Source: VRUE01 sp033856275 (GTDB lineage Bacteria > Actinomycetota > Thermoleophilia > Solirubrobacterales > 70-9). Taken from it: DNA of 64,000 nt. The notes under the pieces were generated by a model. It was given only the letters and a program-made list of their open reading frames with translations. It did no database searches and was not told where the DNA came from. A program made the translations under genes and the position numbers. This document shows, piece after piece, positions 15,604 to 24,302 of the stretch (positions are counted from its first letter, which is position 1; each line of letters opens with the position of its first letter). The DNA is taken from the NCBI GenBank assembly GCA_033856275.1, contig JAWVFJ010000011.1, positions 8,306 through 72,305 on the forward strand, read 5' to 3'.

Positions 15604-17652
15604 TCAGCGACACGCCGATGGATCCAGCTTGCTCCTTAGCTTGTAGATAACCGTAGGCGGCTGACGCAAGACCACGGCTGCTCCCTGAGCTTGTGTCCAG
15701 CGAACCGTGGCTGGATAAGTTGGCTCGCCGGTTTCGATGCGGTCGCGGGAGGCGACCACGTAATCGTAATCCCCCGCGTCGAGGAGGCGGCGCCAGGATC
15801 GGCAGGTGGCGGGGGCGGTGAAGCCGCCGTGGGCCTGCTCTTCGCCGATGTAGTCGACTTCGTTGCTGAGGTCACGGCCGTAGAGGGGGTACTGGCGGGT
15901 GCTGGTGGTGGCGATGCGGGCGTCGGTGATGCCCTGGGCCCATTTGAAGGCGGCGTTGAGGCCGGGGGTGGTGAAGCCAGGGTCGGCGTAACGGCGCTCC
16001 AGGTAGTGGCGCTGGAGCGGGTAGCCGGTGACCACCACCAACACGCATGCCACGCCAGTCGCCAGAGCGACCCGTCGCCCAAACCACTGGCTGACTTCGC
16101 CTTTTGTTTCGCTATTCAGAACTAAACGCGAACTCAGCTCGAGTTGGGCGAGGCGGTCCCGCAGCAGGGGCATTGCGGGCAGGAGCGTGAAACCGAGGAC
16201 TAGGGCCGGGGTCAGGTAACGGAGGCCAGATTCGAAGCCGCGAGGCATGCCATCGGGACCAGAGGCCGAGGTGGGAGCGATCAGCCAGGTGAAGACCGCG
16301 GCGAGACCGACGATGCCAGCTACTCGGAGCATCGGGTCGGCGCGGCGACTTAGGCAGAGGACCAGACCGCCGATGGCGAAGATCACGGCAAGAGGCCAGA
16401 GAACGGTGAGACCATGGTGCAGGCCCGGCAGGAACCAGTCCGACCAGACCGAGCCGTCGGTCAGGTAGCCAAGGACGCTGTGGTCTTCGCGGCCACCGAG
16501 CGCTTGTTCGGGGGCCGGCAGCGCGATCGGCCCCAAGTGCTTGATCCACGGCAGCGGGTTGCCGGTGTGGGCAAGGTTGCGCAGGTACCAGTAGCCGCCA
16601 CCCGCAAGTGCAGCGAGCCCTGCTGCGGCAAGCGCCCGCAGCCTGGACCCACCCGATGCAATGAAGACCAACCCCGCCACGAGCACCCCCGCCGGCAACA
16701 GGAAATTGAGCTTTGTCCCAGCGGCAAGGCCAGCCCCTAGACCGATGGCCACGAGAGCTCCTGCCCCAAAGCTTCTCTCACCCTCAGCCCGAGAACTCCA
16801 CGCGTTGAGAGCAACAGCAACAGCAGCAAGTAGGAAAAAGATTCCGACGATGTCGTTGCGCGCCTCGCCCGCCTGGTCGTGGAGGGCGGGCACGCTTAGC
16901 GCAATCGCGGCAAGTGCAAGTGACCACGGCGCAACTCGGTACGGACGCCCAATGCACCAAGCGGCCACCAAGCACCCGACGAACCAACCGAGGTTCAAGA
17001 GCGGCGACAGGATGTCCCGCCCGAAGGCAATCATCCCAACGGCGTGGACAATTTCTGAATTCGCCGGGTAGAACCAAGCCAGGAACTGGGGAGCGATGAA
17101 GTGCAGTCCCCACGTGTCACCGCTCTGAAAGAAGCCCGCGGCGAATGGCCCGTGGTACCACGTCGAATCGAACCCAGTCATGCCCGTCGACAACCGCAAC
17201 TTCACGCCGGCGACGAAATGGACGGTCGCTGCCGCGGCTATCGCCAGTGCGACCAGGGCGGCTGGTGAAGGGCCGTGGGGGCGTCCCTCCGGCGCAGCGG
17301 CGTCCTCTTTCTCGCCCAACCTCCGTTCGCGGACAGCCGCAGACTCATCAGGCGAAAAACCCAGCAAGACGGAGGGACGCCCCCACGGCCCTCCCACCAA
17401 CAGCCGGAGTCCCAGCCCTACGACAGCCACGGCAACGAGATACGGCCCGGCCTTGAACCAGCCGACGGTCCCAAGCACCTCGGCAATCCACAGCAACCCC
17501 GCGATGGCGAGCACCGCGGTGGCCAGCTGACCCGGCGCACCGTTTAGCTCCGGCACCAACCGCCGGCGTAGCGCTGTCGCCCCCAGCCAGGCGAAACCGA
17601 CGATCAGTCCGATCTCGACGACGCCCAGTAGATAGCGCCCCACCCCGAGCAT
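15604..17652 (-). CDS. large polytopic membrane protein, possible GT-C glycosyltransferase
   Basis: A 682-residue protein with more than ten hydrophobic segments and a soluble C-terminal region (from about residue 540) that includes TTSTRQYPLYGRDLSNEV. The first extracytoplasmic loop has a DSTWYH segment, an acidic position typical of GT-C lipid-linked sugar transferases; this is only a resemblance. Residues 87-128 are hydrophilic, Arg/Glu/Pro-rich and coded by an inserted palindrome, splitting two membrane helices. It begins immediately after the murJ stop (TAGATG), so the two are probably cotranscribed, which would fit a cell-envelope role. Confidence 0.6.
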   Translation of the reverse strand: MLGVGRYLLGVVEIGLIVGFAWLGATALRRRLVPELNGAPGQLATAVLAIAGLLWIAEVLGTVGWFKAGPYLVAVAVVGLGLRLLVGGPWGRPSVLLGFSPDESAAVRERRLGEKEDAAAPEGRPHGPSPAALVALAIAAAATVHFVAGVKLRLSTGMTGFDSTWYHGPFAAGFFQSGDTWGLHFIAPQFLAWFYPANSEIVHAVGMIAFGRDILSPLLNLGWFVGCLVAAWCIGRPYRVAPWSLALAAIALSVPALHDQAGEARNDIVGIFFLLAAVAVALNAWSSRAEGERSFGAGALVAIGLGAGLAAGTKLNFLLPAGVLVAGLVFIASGGSRLRALAAAGLAALAGGGYWYLRNLAHTGNPLPWIKHLGPIALPAPEQALGGREDHSVLGYLTDGSVWSDWFLPGLHHGLTVLWPLAVIFAIGGLVLCLSRRADPMLRVAGIVGLAAVFTWLIAPTSASGPDGMPRGFESGLRYLTPALVLGFTLLPAMPLLRDRLAQLELSSRLVLNSETKGEVSQWFGRRVALATGVACVLVVVTGYPLQRHYLERRYADPGFTTPGLNAAFKWAQGITDARIATTSTRQYPLYGRDLSNEVDYIGEEQAHGGFTAPATCRSWRRLLDAGDYDYVVASRDRIETGEPTYPATVRWTQAQGAAVVLRQPPTVIYKLRSKLDPSACR
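17269..17392. repeat. 124-base palindromic element inserted in frame in the membrane protein gene
   Basis: Arms 17269-17291 and 17370-17392 are perfectly complementary over 23 bases (key part GGGGGCGTCCCTCCG) around a 78-base centre. The element is translated in frame as residues 87-128 of the membrane protein. The centre shares the pattern CAGCC-C...GAC..CTC..C-GCGAAAAA with the palindrome after lepA, which argues that both belong to one repeat family. Confidence 0.78.
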
Positions 17653-19329
17653 CTAACGCCGCCGCAGGAGCCTGGTGATCTGCTCGAGCTCGGCGATCCT
17701 CATCAGCTTCGCCGCCACTAGGTAGGTCAGCCCACCCAAGCCCAAGCCGGCGCCGAGCGAAATGATCTGGCCAGCGAGGCCACGGCCAAGGGCATTGTCG
17801 AGCACGTCCCAAACGCCGAAGGAAACAGCTGCGAGAGCCGCTGCCGCGATCGTGATCTTGGTTGCCGTCCCCATCAGCCGACGCAACTCGAGCCCACCGA
17901 ACTCATTGCGCAGGACCACCGCCTGGGCCACAACGGCAGCGGTGGTGCCGATTCCCGTGCCGGCAACGATGCCGCCCGTGCCAAACGGCTTGTAGAGGGC
18001 CAGCGCGGCCAGGGCCGAGACGACAAGGTCGAGAGCGGCCAAGCCGGTCGCCATCCAGGGACGCTGCAGGCTGAAGAAGGTCCGGGTCTGCAACAGGTAA
18101 AGGCCGTTGGTGGGCAGCGAGAAGGCAAACCAAAAAAGGGCGGTGGCGACCAGGACCGTCTGCTCGGGGGTGAATTCGCCGCGCTGGTAGACGAGGCGAA
18201 TCATCGGCTCGGAGAGGACCAGCACGGCGGCCGCTGCCGGCACCAGGACGAAAAGGATCTGGCGCATGCCGTTGGCCATCGTCGCCCTCAGGTTCTCGAG
18301 CTCGCCGCGGGAGGCGAAGCGGGCGAGGGTCGGGAAGAGGACCGTCGCGATCGCCACCGAGAAGATCCCCTGCGGCAGCTGGTAGATGCGGAACGCCTTG
18401 TCGATCGCCGCCGGCGACTGCTCGCTGACGAGGCTGCCGAAGAAGCTGTTGATCAGCAGGTTGAAATTGATCAGGCCGAGGCTGATCGTCACCGGCAACA
18501 TCAGCAGTAGCACCCGCCGCACGTCGGGATTGCGCCACTCGAAGCTCCATTCGAACTTGAACGGCGTGTTGCGCAGGTCGAAGGTCGGGATCAGCAACTG
18601 AACGAGGGTGCCGATCAGGATGCCGATCGCGTAGGCATAGATCCGATCCTGGCCGTGGAAGGCGGGTGCCAGCAGGACAACCACGAGAATGATCGTCAGG
18701 TTCCAGAAGAGCGGCGAGATCGCGAAGGCGCCGAAGCGGTCGTAGCTGTTGAGGATGCCGACGACGACGCCACTGATCCCGAGCAGGATCAGGATCGGGA
18801 AGAGGACCTGCGAAAGGGTGATCGTGAGGTCGAGGATCTCGCCTTCGAAGCCGGGAGCGAAGAGTGGCATGACGAACGATGCCGTGAGCACAAACAGCGC
18901 CGTGATCGCACCGAGCACAAGGGTTACGAGCAGGAGCAGAGTCGAAGCGAGGCGGAAGGCCTCGCGGTAGTTCTTGCGCTCCAGCTGCTCGCTGAAGATC
19001 GGCACGAAAGCGGGCTGCAACGCCGCGTCGGCGAAGAGCGCGCGAACCAGGTTGGGCACTTGAAAGGCGATCGTGAAGGCCGACATCGGGCCGTAGACCC
19101 CGTAGTAAGAGGCGGCGACGACCTCCCGCACCAAACCGGCGATGCGCGAGGCCGCGGTGGCGACCGAGAAGAACGCAGTCGAGCGGGCGATGCGCCCGGC
19201 CTGGCGACCTGGAGACGGGCTAGCGCCCGGTTCCTCTCCCGGCGCAAAGGCCTCCGCCTCGCGCACGGCAGCATCACTGGCGAGCGCCTCCTCGTCGTGT
19301 CCGGGACTGTCGGGTGCTTCAGAGTCCAT
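17653..19329 (-). CDS. murJ: lipid II flippase MurJ
   Basis: From the ATG at 19329 (MDSEAPDS) the protein has 558 residues: a hydrophilic N-terminal tail of about 40 residues, then about 14 membrane helices of the MATE-like MviN fold. Family stretches include VREVVAASYYG, GPMSAFTIAFQVPNLVRALFADAALQPAFVPIF and the region around RLVYQRGEFT. MurJ flips lipid II for peptidoglycan synthesis. The frame is open to 19461, but the extra residues are Arg-rich and lie in the rpsT upstream region. Confidence 0.93.
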   Translation of the reverse strand: MDSEAPDSPGHDEEALASDAAVREAEAFAPGEEPGASPSPGRQAGRIARSTAFFSVATAASRIAGLVREVVAASYYGVYGPMSAFTIAFQVPNLVRALFADAALQPAFVPIFSEQLERKNYREAFRLASTLLLLVTLVLGAITALFVLTASFVMPLFAPGFEGEILDLTITLSQVLFPILILLGISGVVVGILNSYDRFGAFAISPLFWNLTIILVVVLLAPAFHGQDRIYAYAIGILIGTLVQLLIPTFDLRNTPFKFEWSFEWRNPDVRRVLLLMLPVTISLGLINFNLLINSFFGSLVSEQSPAAIDKAFRIYQLPQGIFSVAIATVLFPTLARFASRGELENLRATMANGMRQILFVLVPAAAAVLVLSEPMIRLVYQRGEFTPEQTVLVATALFWFAFSLPTNGLYLLQTRTFFSLQRPWMATGLAALDLVVSALAALALYKPFGTGGIVAGTGIGTTAAVVAQAVVLRNEFGGLELRRLMGTATKITIAAAALAAVSFGVWDVLDNALGRGLAGQIISLGAGLGLGGLTYLVAAKLMRIAELEQITRLLRRR

Positions 19330-19567
19330 CCGAAAGCCCCTCGCGCACGCCTGGCGGCGGCGGACACGGTGCGGTGCGGCGTCCTCGGTCGGCCAAATGG
19401 CGCTGCCATTGGCGCCTCCCTGCGTCCTTGCCCCACTTGGTCCGGCGCACGCCAGCCGCACACGCGGAACTTCCGAATGGACTCATGGGCGTCTCCAAGC
19501 TTGGTCTCAGTCGCTATAGTCGGCGGCCGCCTGAAGGGGGCTCGGCGCCCGCGCAGGCACACGACTC

Positions 19568-19834
19568 ATGGCCAACATAGCCTCACAGAAGAAGCGGATC
19601 CTACGCAGCGAGCGCGAGCGTACGGAGAACCGCCTGCTCACGAGCACGGTGAAGACCTACTTCCGCCGGCTTGAAGCCGCCGTGGAGGCCAGCGATGCGA
19701 GCAAGATCGAGGCGGAGCACAAGGCCCTCGTTTCGAAGATCGACAAGGCCATTCAGAAGGGCGCCATGCACAAGAACACCGGCGCTCGCAAGAAGTCCCG
19801 AGCCGCCCGCGTCGCCACTGCCGCCGCCAAGTAG
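19568..19834 (+). CDS. rpsT: 30S ribosomal protein S20
   Basis: An 88-residue Lys/Arg/Ala-rich helical protein with the S20 pattern MANIASQKKRILRSERER and GAMHKNTGARKKSRAARVA. It binds 16S rRNA in 30S assembly. It is one of the few plus-strand genes in the core block. A TATAGT at 19515-19520 is a candidate -10 box for it. Its TAG stop is directly followed by the reverse-complement stop of holA. Confidence 0.97.
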   Translation: MANIASQKKRILRSERERTENRLLTSTVKTYFRRLEAAVEASDASKIEAEHKALVSKIDKAIQKGAMHKNTGARKKSRAARVATAAAK

Positions 19835-20815
19835 CTACGCCGCCGCACCAGCTGCCTTGCGCAAAGCCAGCGTCAGTGCCAGCTCGTCGCCGTAATCGGT
19901 CCCGCCACGACACCAGACCTCGAGGTCCGCGATAGCCATCGTTGCGGCGTGAAGTTGATCGAGATTCGTCTTGTTGAGGCGCGCGACGAGTTGCTTGGCG
20001 GCGTAGGGATGCATTCCCAAGGCAGACTCGACCTGCTTGGGAGGGATCCCCTCTTCCAGCTGGGCCGCCGCCGAGCAAGCCTTGCGCAAACGCGAGGCGA
20101 GGCCGTAGATCAAGCCGGTTACGTTCTCGCCCTGGGAGATGAGCCGCTCGGCAAGGGAAGCGGCCTTGGCGGCATTGCGTTCGAGCAGCGCATCGGAGAG
20201 CGCCCACACTGCCGCCTCGGAAGTATCGGAGACCATCGCGTCGAGATCGGCGGCAGACACGCTCCCCCCCTCCCCCGCCCACAGCGCCAGGCGCTCCAGC
20301 TCGTTGTGCAGGCGAACGGGGCTGACACCCATGCGATCGACGAGCACGCGGGCCGCGGCGGGCTCGAGGGCGAAACCGAGCCGCTTTGCGTCGCCGACGA
20401 GGATGCGGGGAATCTCCCGGGCCTTTGGCGCCTCGAACTCGTGGACCTCGCCTTTCGCCCCCTTCACCGCCTTGGCCAGCTTCGCCGGTGCCTTGGCACG
20501 CGCAATCAGCACTACGGTCAGGTCCGGAGGCAGCGCACCGACGGCAGCAGCGACGGCCTCCAGCTGACGATCGCGCCAACGGTCGATGCCATCGGCGAGC
20601 AGGTAGCGCCGCGTCGCGGTCAGCGACATCGCCGGGATCGCGGCCAGCAGAGCCTCGTGGTCGGGACCTCCCCTGCCCTCAGTGGGCTCGAAGACCTCCA
20701 GCGCGCCGGCTCCGCCCTCCCCTTCGGCACGAGCGCGCAGGCGTGCGCGCGTAGCGTCGATCTTCGCCTGGTCAGTGCCAGCGATCAAGTAGAGCGATGC
20801 CAAGCCCTCGGCCAC
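19835..20815 (-). CDS. holA: DNA polymerase III subunit delta
   Basis: From a GTG at 20815 (first residues VAEGLASLYLIAG) the protein has 326 residues, the usual HolA length. It shows the AAA+-like clamp-loader layout: N-terminal ATPase-like domain without a P-loop, then ALSDALLERNAAKAASLAERLI and the C-terminal collar helices ending LALRKAAG. It opens the sliding clamp. The open frame upstream of 20815 is Arg/Pro-rich shadow coding of the next gene and is rejected. Confidence 0.93.
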   Translation of the reverse strand: MAEGLASLYLIAGTDQAKIDATRARLRARAEGEGGAGALEVFEPTEGRGGPDHEALLAAIPAMSLTATRRYLLADGIDRWRDRQLEAVAAAVGALPPDLTVVLIARAKAPAKLAKAVKGAKGEVHEFEAPKAREIPRILVGDAKRLGFALEPAAARVLVDRMGVSPVRLHNELERLALWAGEGGSVSAADLDAMVSDTSEAAVWALSDALLERNAAKAASLAERLISQGENVTGLIYGLASRLRKACSAAAQLEEGIPPKQVESALGMHPYAAKQLVARLNKTNLDQLHAATMAIADLEVWCRGGTDYGDELALTLALRKAAGAAA

Positions 20816-20825
20816 AGGGCCGAGT

Positions 20826-21611
20826 CTAGTGGCGGCCCTGGCTCGCTTTTGCGGCGTCGGCAGCTTCCTTGGCCGCGGCGGGGCTCGAGGGCGCCGGTGT
20901 ACCACTTGTGGGTGCGACGGGCGTGGCAGCGCTTTCGTCCTTATGCGCCTTGGCGCTAGCCAGTTCTGTCGACTTCGAGGTCGAGGTCGAGGAGTCCTTG
21001 CCGGCAGCGGATTGTTGCCCGTGCGGTTTTGCCGCGGCAAGGCCCGCCGCCCTACCGCTGTCGTTCGAGGCCTTGGACGCCCCGGTGGTCGGCGCGCTTT
21101 CCACGCTGGCCGTGGTCGGGCTAGGTGGCGTTGGCGTCGAAGCGACGGGCACCGGTTCGCTTGTGGGCGACGGAGAGGGCGGCGATTGACCAACGCCTGT
21201 ACTCGGTGGTGCCGCGGGCGCACTGGCCAGTTGGTGGGAGTGGCCAAGGCTTGACTTACCCGAGGCGCGCGAGGCGCGCCGCTTGGTGCCCCGAGCAACC
21301 TGGGCTGCGGCAGCGACGCCATTCTGCCCAGCGGCGGTGGAGCGTCCTCGCAACGACGGTCGCGTCAGCGCAACCGCATCGTGAACCGTGCCGACCTTGG
21401 CCGGACCATTGGGGAGTGGCGCGTTCAGCGCCCCCGGCCAACCGAGCTGAGAGATGAAAATGACCAAGCCGAGGCCGACCGCGCCGACCAAGCCAAGCAG
21501 GGCGAGCGAGGCACGCCGCAGCCTCAGCAGCATGCTGTCCTGCGCCAAGCTCAAACCGCCGAGCAAGTGGGAAAAGGCCTGTCCGATTCTGGAGAGCACC
21601 TTTACGACCAT
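20826..21611 (-). CDS. single-pass membrane protein with long Ser/Pro/Ala/Thr-rich tail
   Basis: A 261-residue protein not recognised by family. One hydrophobic helix at about residues 34-56 (LALLGLVGAVGLGLVIFISQL) follows a basic N-terminus, and the remaining 200 residues are low-complexity Ser/Pro/Ala/Thr with Lys, likely disordered and outside the membrane. The ATG at 21611 is preceded by AAGGA. It sits between comEC and holA on the same strand. A cell-wall or septum role is possible but unsupported. Confidence 0.65.
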   Translation of the reverse strand: MVVKVLSRIGQAFSHLLGGLSLAQDSMLLRLRRASLALLGLVGAVGLGLVIFISQLGWPGALNAPLPNGPAKVGTVHDAVALTRPSLRGRSTAAGQNGVAAAAQVARGTKRRASRASGKSSLGHSHQLASAPAAPPSTGVGQSPPSPSPTSEPVPVASTPTPPSPTTASVESAPTTGASKASNDSGRAAGLAAAKPHGQQSAAGKDSSTSTSKSTELASAKAHKDESAATPVAPTSGTPAPSSPAAAKEAADAAKASQGRH

Positions 21612-21687
21612 CGGTCCTTGCTGCTGAGAGCAAGAGAGGATCGGCTGAGAAACCCCAATTTTAATTCGGTGATTCGTTTAGGCGACA

Positions 21688-23541
21688 TCAACCATCCCCG
21701 GCAACCACGAAAGAATTCTTACGCACATCGATGACTATGGTGCCAGCTTGGTCCGTGCGAAGGGTTGGCACGTGGTGCGCTGCAAGCTGAGCAAGCGTAC
21801 TCGGGGTCGGATGTCCGTACGAATTCCCCTCTCCGACGGAGATCACCGCCAGTCGCGGCGACGTTCGGTCAAGCAGCGTGTCGAGGCCTGCATCTTCGCT
21901 GCCGTGATGAGCAACCTTGAGCACATCGACTGGGCCTGGATCGATTGGCACTTCGCCTGCCTCGGCGTCAGCCGTAAGCAGCATTGAGAAATGCTTCCAG
22001 CGAGCAAGCAGGACGAGGGCCTGGGTGTTCGGATCAGCGCCTGAAAGCGGCTCCTCGAGCAGTGCGGCCGGCGGCCAGAGGATTTCGAGCCGCAGTCGGC
22101 CGGATCCAAAGCCGTCTCCTGCGGCAATTCGCCCTGGATCGGCATTGGCCACCACTGCCTCTTCGCGCAGCGGTCGACCAAGCCGGGCATAAAGCAGGCG
22201 TTCGATTGGAAAGCCGCCCAACAGTTCCTCGATCCCACCAACATGGTCGGACTGTTCGTGGGTGACGATGGCGGCGCCAAGCGAATCCACCCCGGCGTCC
22301 CGCAACTTGGTCGCAAGCCCGTCCCCGGGCGGTCCGCCATCGACAAGGATCGGTGGGGCTGTGGAGGGCTGCAAGAGAATCGCGTCTCCCTGACCAACGT
22401 CGAGCACGGATACGCGGAGGCTGCCAGGGGGCGTGGTGACGGCCTTGCTGCGCACGTCCGAGCGCGAGGCCAACAAGAGCGCAGCTGTTGCGAGTACGAC
22501 GACAGCCAACGCGCGCCACGGGGGGCGGCGCTGCGGTCGCCGACGCCGCAGCAAGGTCAGCCGGCGACGCCGCAGGAACACGGGGACCCCGACGATGGCG
22601 GCAACCAGGGCCAAATAGGACGCAACCAGCCCGGTGATCCCCAGCTCCACGTTTAGGTAGGCCCAATGCGGACGGCCGCACCAGGCGGCGACTTGGGCGA
22701 TGTAGGCGCACAGGAGCGCTACAACCGCGTTCGGAGCCGCGGCCGGGAAACCGGGGACCTGACCCCCAATCGAAACGAGCATGCCCAGCCACATCGCCGG
22801 CGCCACCGCGGGAAGGGCCAGCAGGTTGGCGAACAGGGTCGTCGTCGAAAGCGCGCCGAAATGAAAGGCGATCAGCGGCGCCGTGAATAGTGTGGCCGCA
22901 ATCGTCACCGCCGCTCCCTCGGCCAGGGCGCCGCGCCAGCCACGGCGACCAGTCCAAACCGTGATCGCCCCCCGCAGCGGACGGGCGAGCGCCAGGATGC
23001 CGAGGACCGCAGCGAAGCTGAGCTGCCAGCCGACGTCCGAGCTGATGCGGGGATCGATCGCCAGGGTGACGATTGCGGCCAGAGCAAGCGCATAGAGCCG
23101 CGAGGTGCGGCGCCCGGCCAGGGTCGCCAGCACGCCGAGGGCGCCCATCACGCCGGCGCGAACGATCGACGGGCCGCCGCCGGCGAGTGGCACGTAGACG
23201 GCGATCGCGGCGAGGATCCAGACCAGCCGCGCCTGCAGTGACATGCCAAGCGTGGCCAGAACGGGCATCGCCAGCAAGGCGAGCAGGGCGATGTTCTGGC
23301 CCGAAACGGCGAGCAGATGACTGAGCCCGGCGCGGCGGAAGTCTTCGACCGTGGCGGCATCGATGCGATCGTCCTCGCCGAGGACGAAGCCGCGCGCCAG
23401 TGCCGCCTCGCGAGCCGGCATACCGCGACCGAGTGCCGCCTCAGCTCTTCGCCGGATCTCATCGCGGTGGCCGAGTGTCAGAACTACGAGGGCGGCGATG
23501 CCGAGCACCAGAAGCCACGGTGGCCGACTACTGCGCGCCAC
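21688..23541 (-). CDS. comEC: ComEC/Rec2-type DNA uptake channel
   Basis: From the GTG at 23541 the protein has 617 residues. It has the competence domain with GLSHLLAVSGQNIALLALL, many membrane helices, and a C-terminal metallo-beta-lactamase domain (LDVGQGDAILLQ, then THEQSDHVGG and VAHHGSEDA). In the usual motif THxDxDHxGG the first Asp is Gln here. The N-terminal OB-like DUF4131 part appears very short. It follows comEA by one base, so the pair is an operon for transformation. Confidence 0.92.
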   Translation of the reverse strand: MARSSRPPWLLVLGIAALVVLTLGHRDEIRRRAEAALGRGMPAREAALARGFVLGEDDRIDAATVEDFRRAGLSHLLAVSGQNIALLALLAMPVLATLGMSLQARLVWILAAIAVYVPLAGGGPSIVRAGVMGALGVLATLAGRRTSRLYALALAAIVTLAIDPRISSDVGWQLSFAAVLGILALARPLRGAITVWTGRRGWRGALAEGAAVTIAATLFTAPLIAFHFGALSTTTLFANLLALPAVAPAMWLGMLVSIGGQVPGFPAAAPNAVVALLCAYIAQVAAWCGRPHWAYLNVELGITGLVASYLALVAAIVGVPVFLRRRRLTLLRRRRPQRRPPWRALAVVVLATAALLLASRSDVRSKAVTTPPGSLRVSVLDVGQGDAILLQPSTAPPILVDGGPPGDGLATKLRDAGVDSLGAAIVTHEQSDHVGGIEELLGGFPIERLLYARLGRPLREEAVVANADPGRIAAGDGFGSGRLRLEILWPPAALLEEPLSGADPNTQALVLLARWKHFSMLLTADAEAGEVPIDPGPVDVLKVAHHGSEDAGLDTLLDRTSPRLAVISVGEGNSYGHPTPSTLAQLAAHHVPTLRTDQAGTIVIDVRKNSFVVAGDG

Positions 23542-23542
23542 G

Positions 23543-24157
23543 CTACGGCTGCAAGCGCGAGCGCAGCGACTCCATCGTCGCCGGTCCAATTCCGCTCACC
23601 TGGTCGAGCTGATCGACCGACGAGAGGCCGCCGTGTTCGTCGCGGAAGTCGATGATGTCTTGCGCCGTGACCGGGCCGATCCCATCGATTGTGTCGAGCT
23701 GCTCGACCGTGGCAGTGCCGAGACCGATCGGACCTTCTTCACCGCCGGCTGCCGCGGTTGCCAGCGGCGCTCCCGTGGGACCTCGCTTCGGCACCACAAC
23801 CTGTTGCCCATCGGCAAGCCGCGCCGCCAGGTTGATCGCTTCCAGCAGCGCCCCGCCACTGGCCCCACCGGCCCGCTCCACCGCGTCCGTTACCCGCGCC
23901 CCGGCCGGCAACCGGTAGACCCCCGGCCGCGCCACAGCCCCGGTGACGTCGACGACAACATCACCGCCCGTGCCGCTGCTGTCGAGGGTGAACGCCTTGC
24001 TGCCGCCTGAGGAGAACGACGAATCGACCTGCCCGCTATTCCCCTCTGCCCGAATCGCACGGGCACCAAGCAGCAAAAGCGCTACGGCGACCGCACCGTA
24101 GACAGCCAGCTGAGAGCGAGATAGGTCAGGCACGCACAGAACTCTGGCGCGGCCCAA
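23543..24157 (-). CDS. comEA: ComEA-type DNA-binding protein
   Basis: A 204-residue protein with one N-terminal membrane helix (about 17-33), a SLBB domain (VDVTGAVARPGVYRLPAGARVTDAVERAGG) and C-terminal helix-hairpin-helix motifs (TVEQLDTIDGIGPVTAQDIIDFR and QVSGIGPATMESLRSRL). ComEA binds incoming double-stranded DNA outside the membrane and passes it to ComEC. The TTG at 24157 and a GTG at 24133 are both possible starts. Confidence 0.93.
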   Translation of the reverse strand: MGRARVLCVPDLSRSQLAVYGAVAVALLLLGARAIRAEGNSGQVDSSFSSGGSKAFTLDSSGTGGDVVVDVTGAVARPGVYRLPAGARVTDAVERAGGASGGALLEAINLAARLADGQQVVVPKRGPTGAPLATAAAGGEEGPIGLGTATVEQLDTIDGIGPVTAQDIIDFRDEHGGLSSVDQLDQVSGIGPATMESLRSRLQP

Positions 24158-24277
24158 CGCACCTGTGGCGCGCTATCTCAAAAGAAATCCAAACGCGAAT
24201 GCGCCGTGAGAAGCAGCAGTTCGGCGGACGCAGGGCGCGTGGCGTACTTCTGCACGCGAGCGATCGAGGACGCCGAG

Positions 24278-24300
24278 ATGCGCCGCTTATCGCGGCGCAT
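24278..24300 (-). terminator. hairpin after cupin gene
   Basis: ATGCGCCGC and GCGGCGCAT form a perfect 9-bp stem with a 5-base loop, 2 bases past the cupin gene stop on its strand. GAG/CTC bases extend the stem with a bulge. It is placed as an intrinsic terminator but lacks a T-run. Confidence 0.55.
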
Positions 24301-24302
24301 TC

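Noticed and set aside
20816..21322. 170-residue N-terminal extension of HolA
   Set aside because: The stretch is Arg/Pro-rich, overlaps another gene on the same strand and lacks any similarity to HolA.
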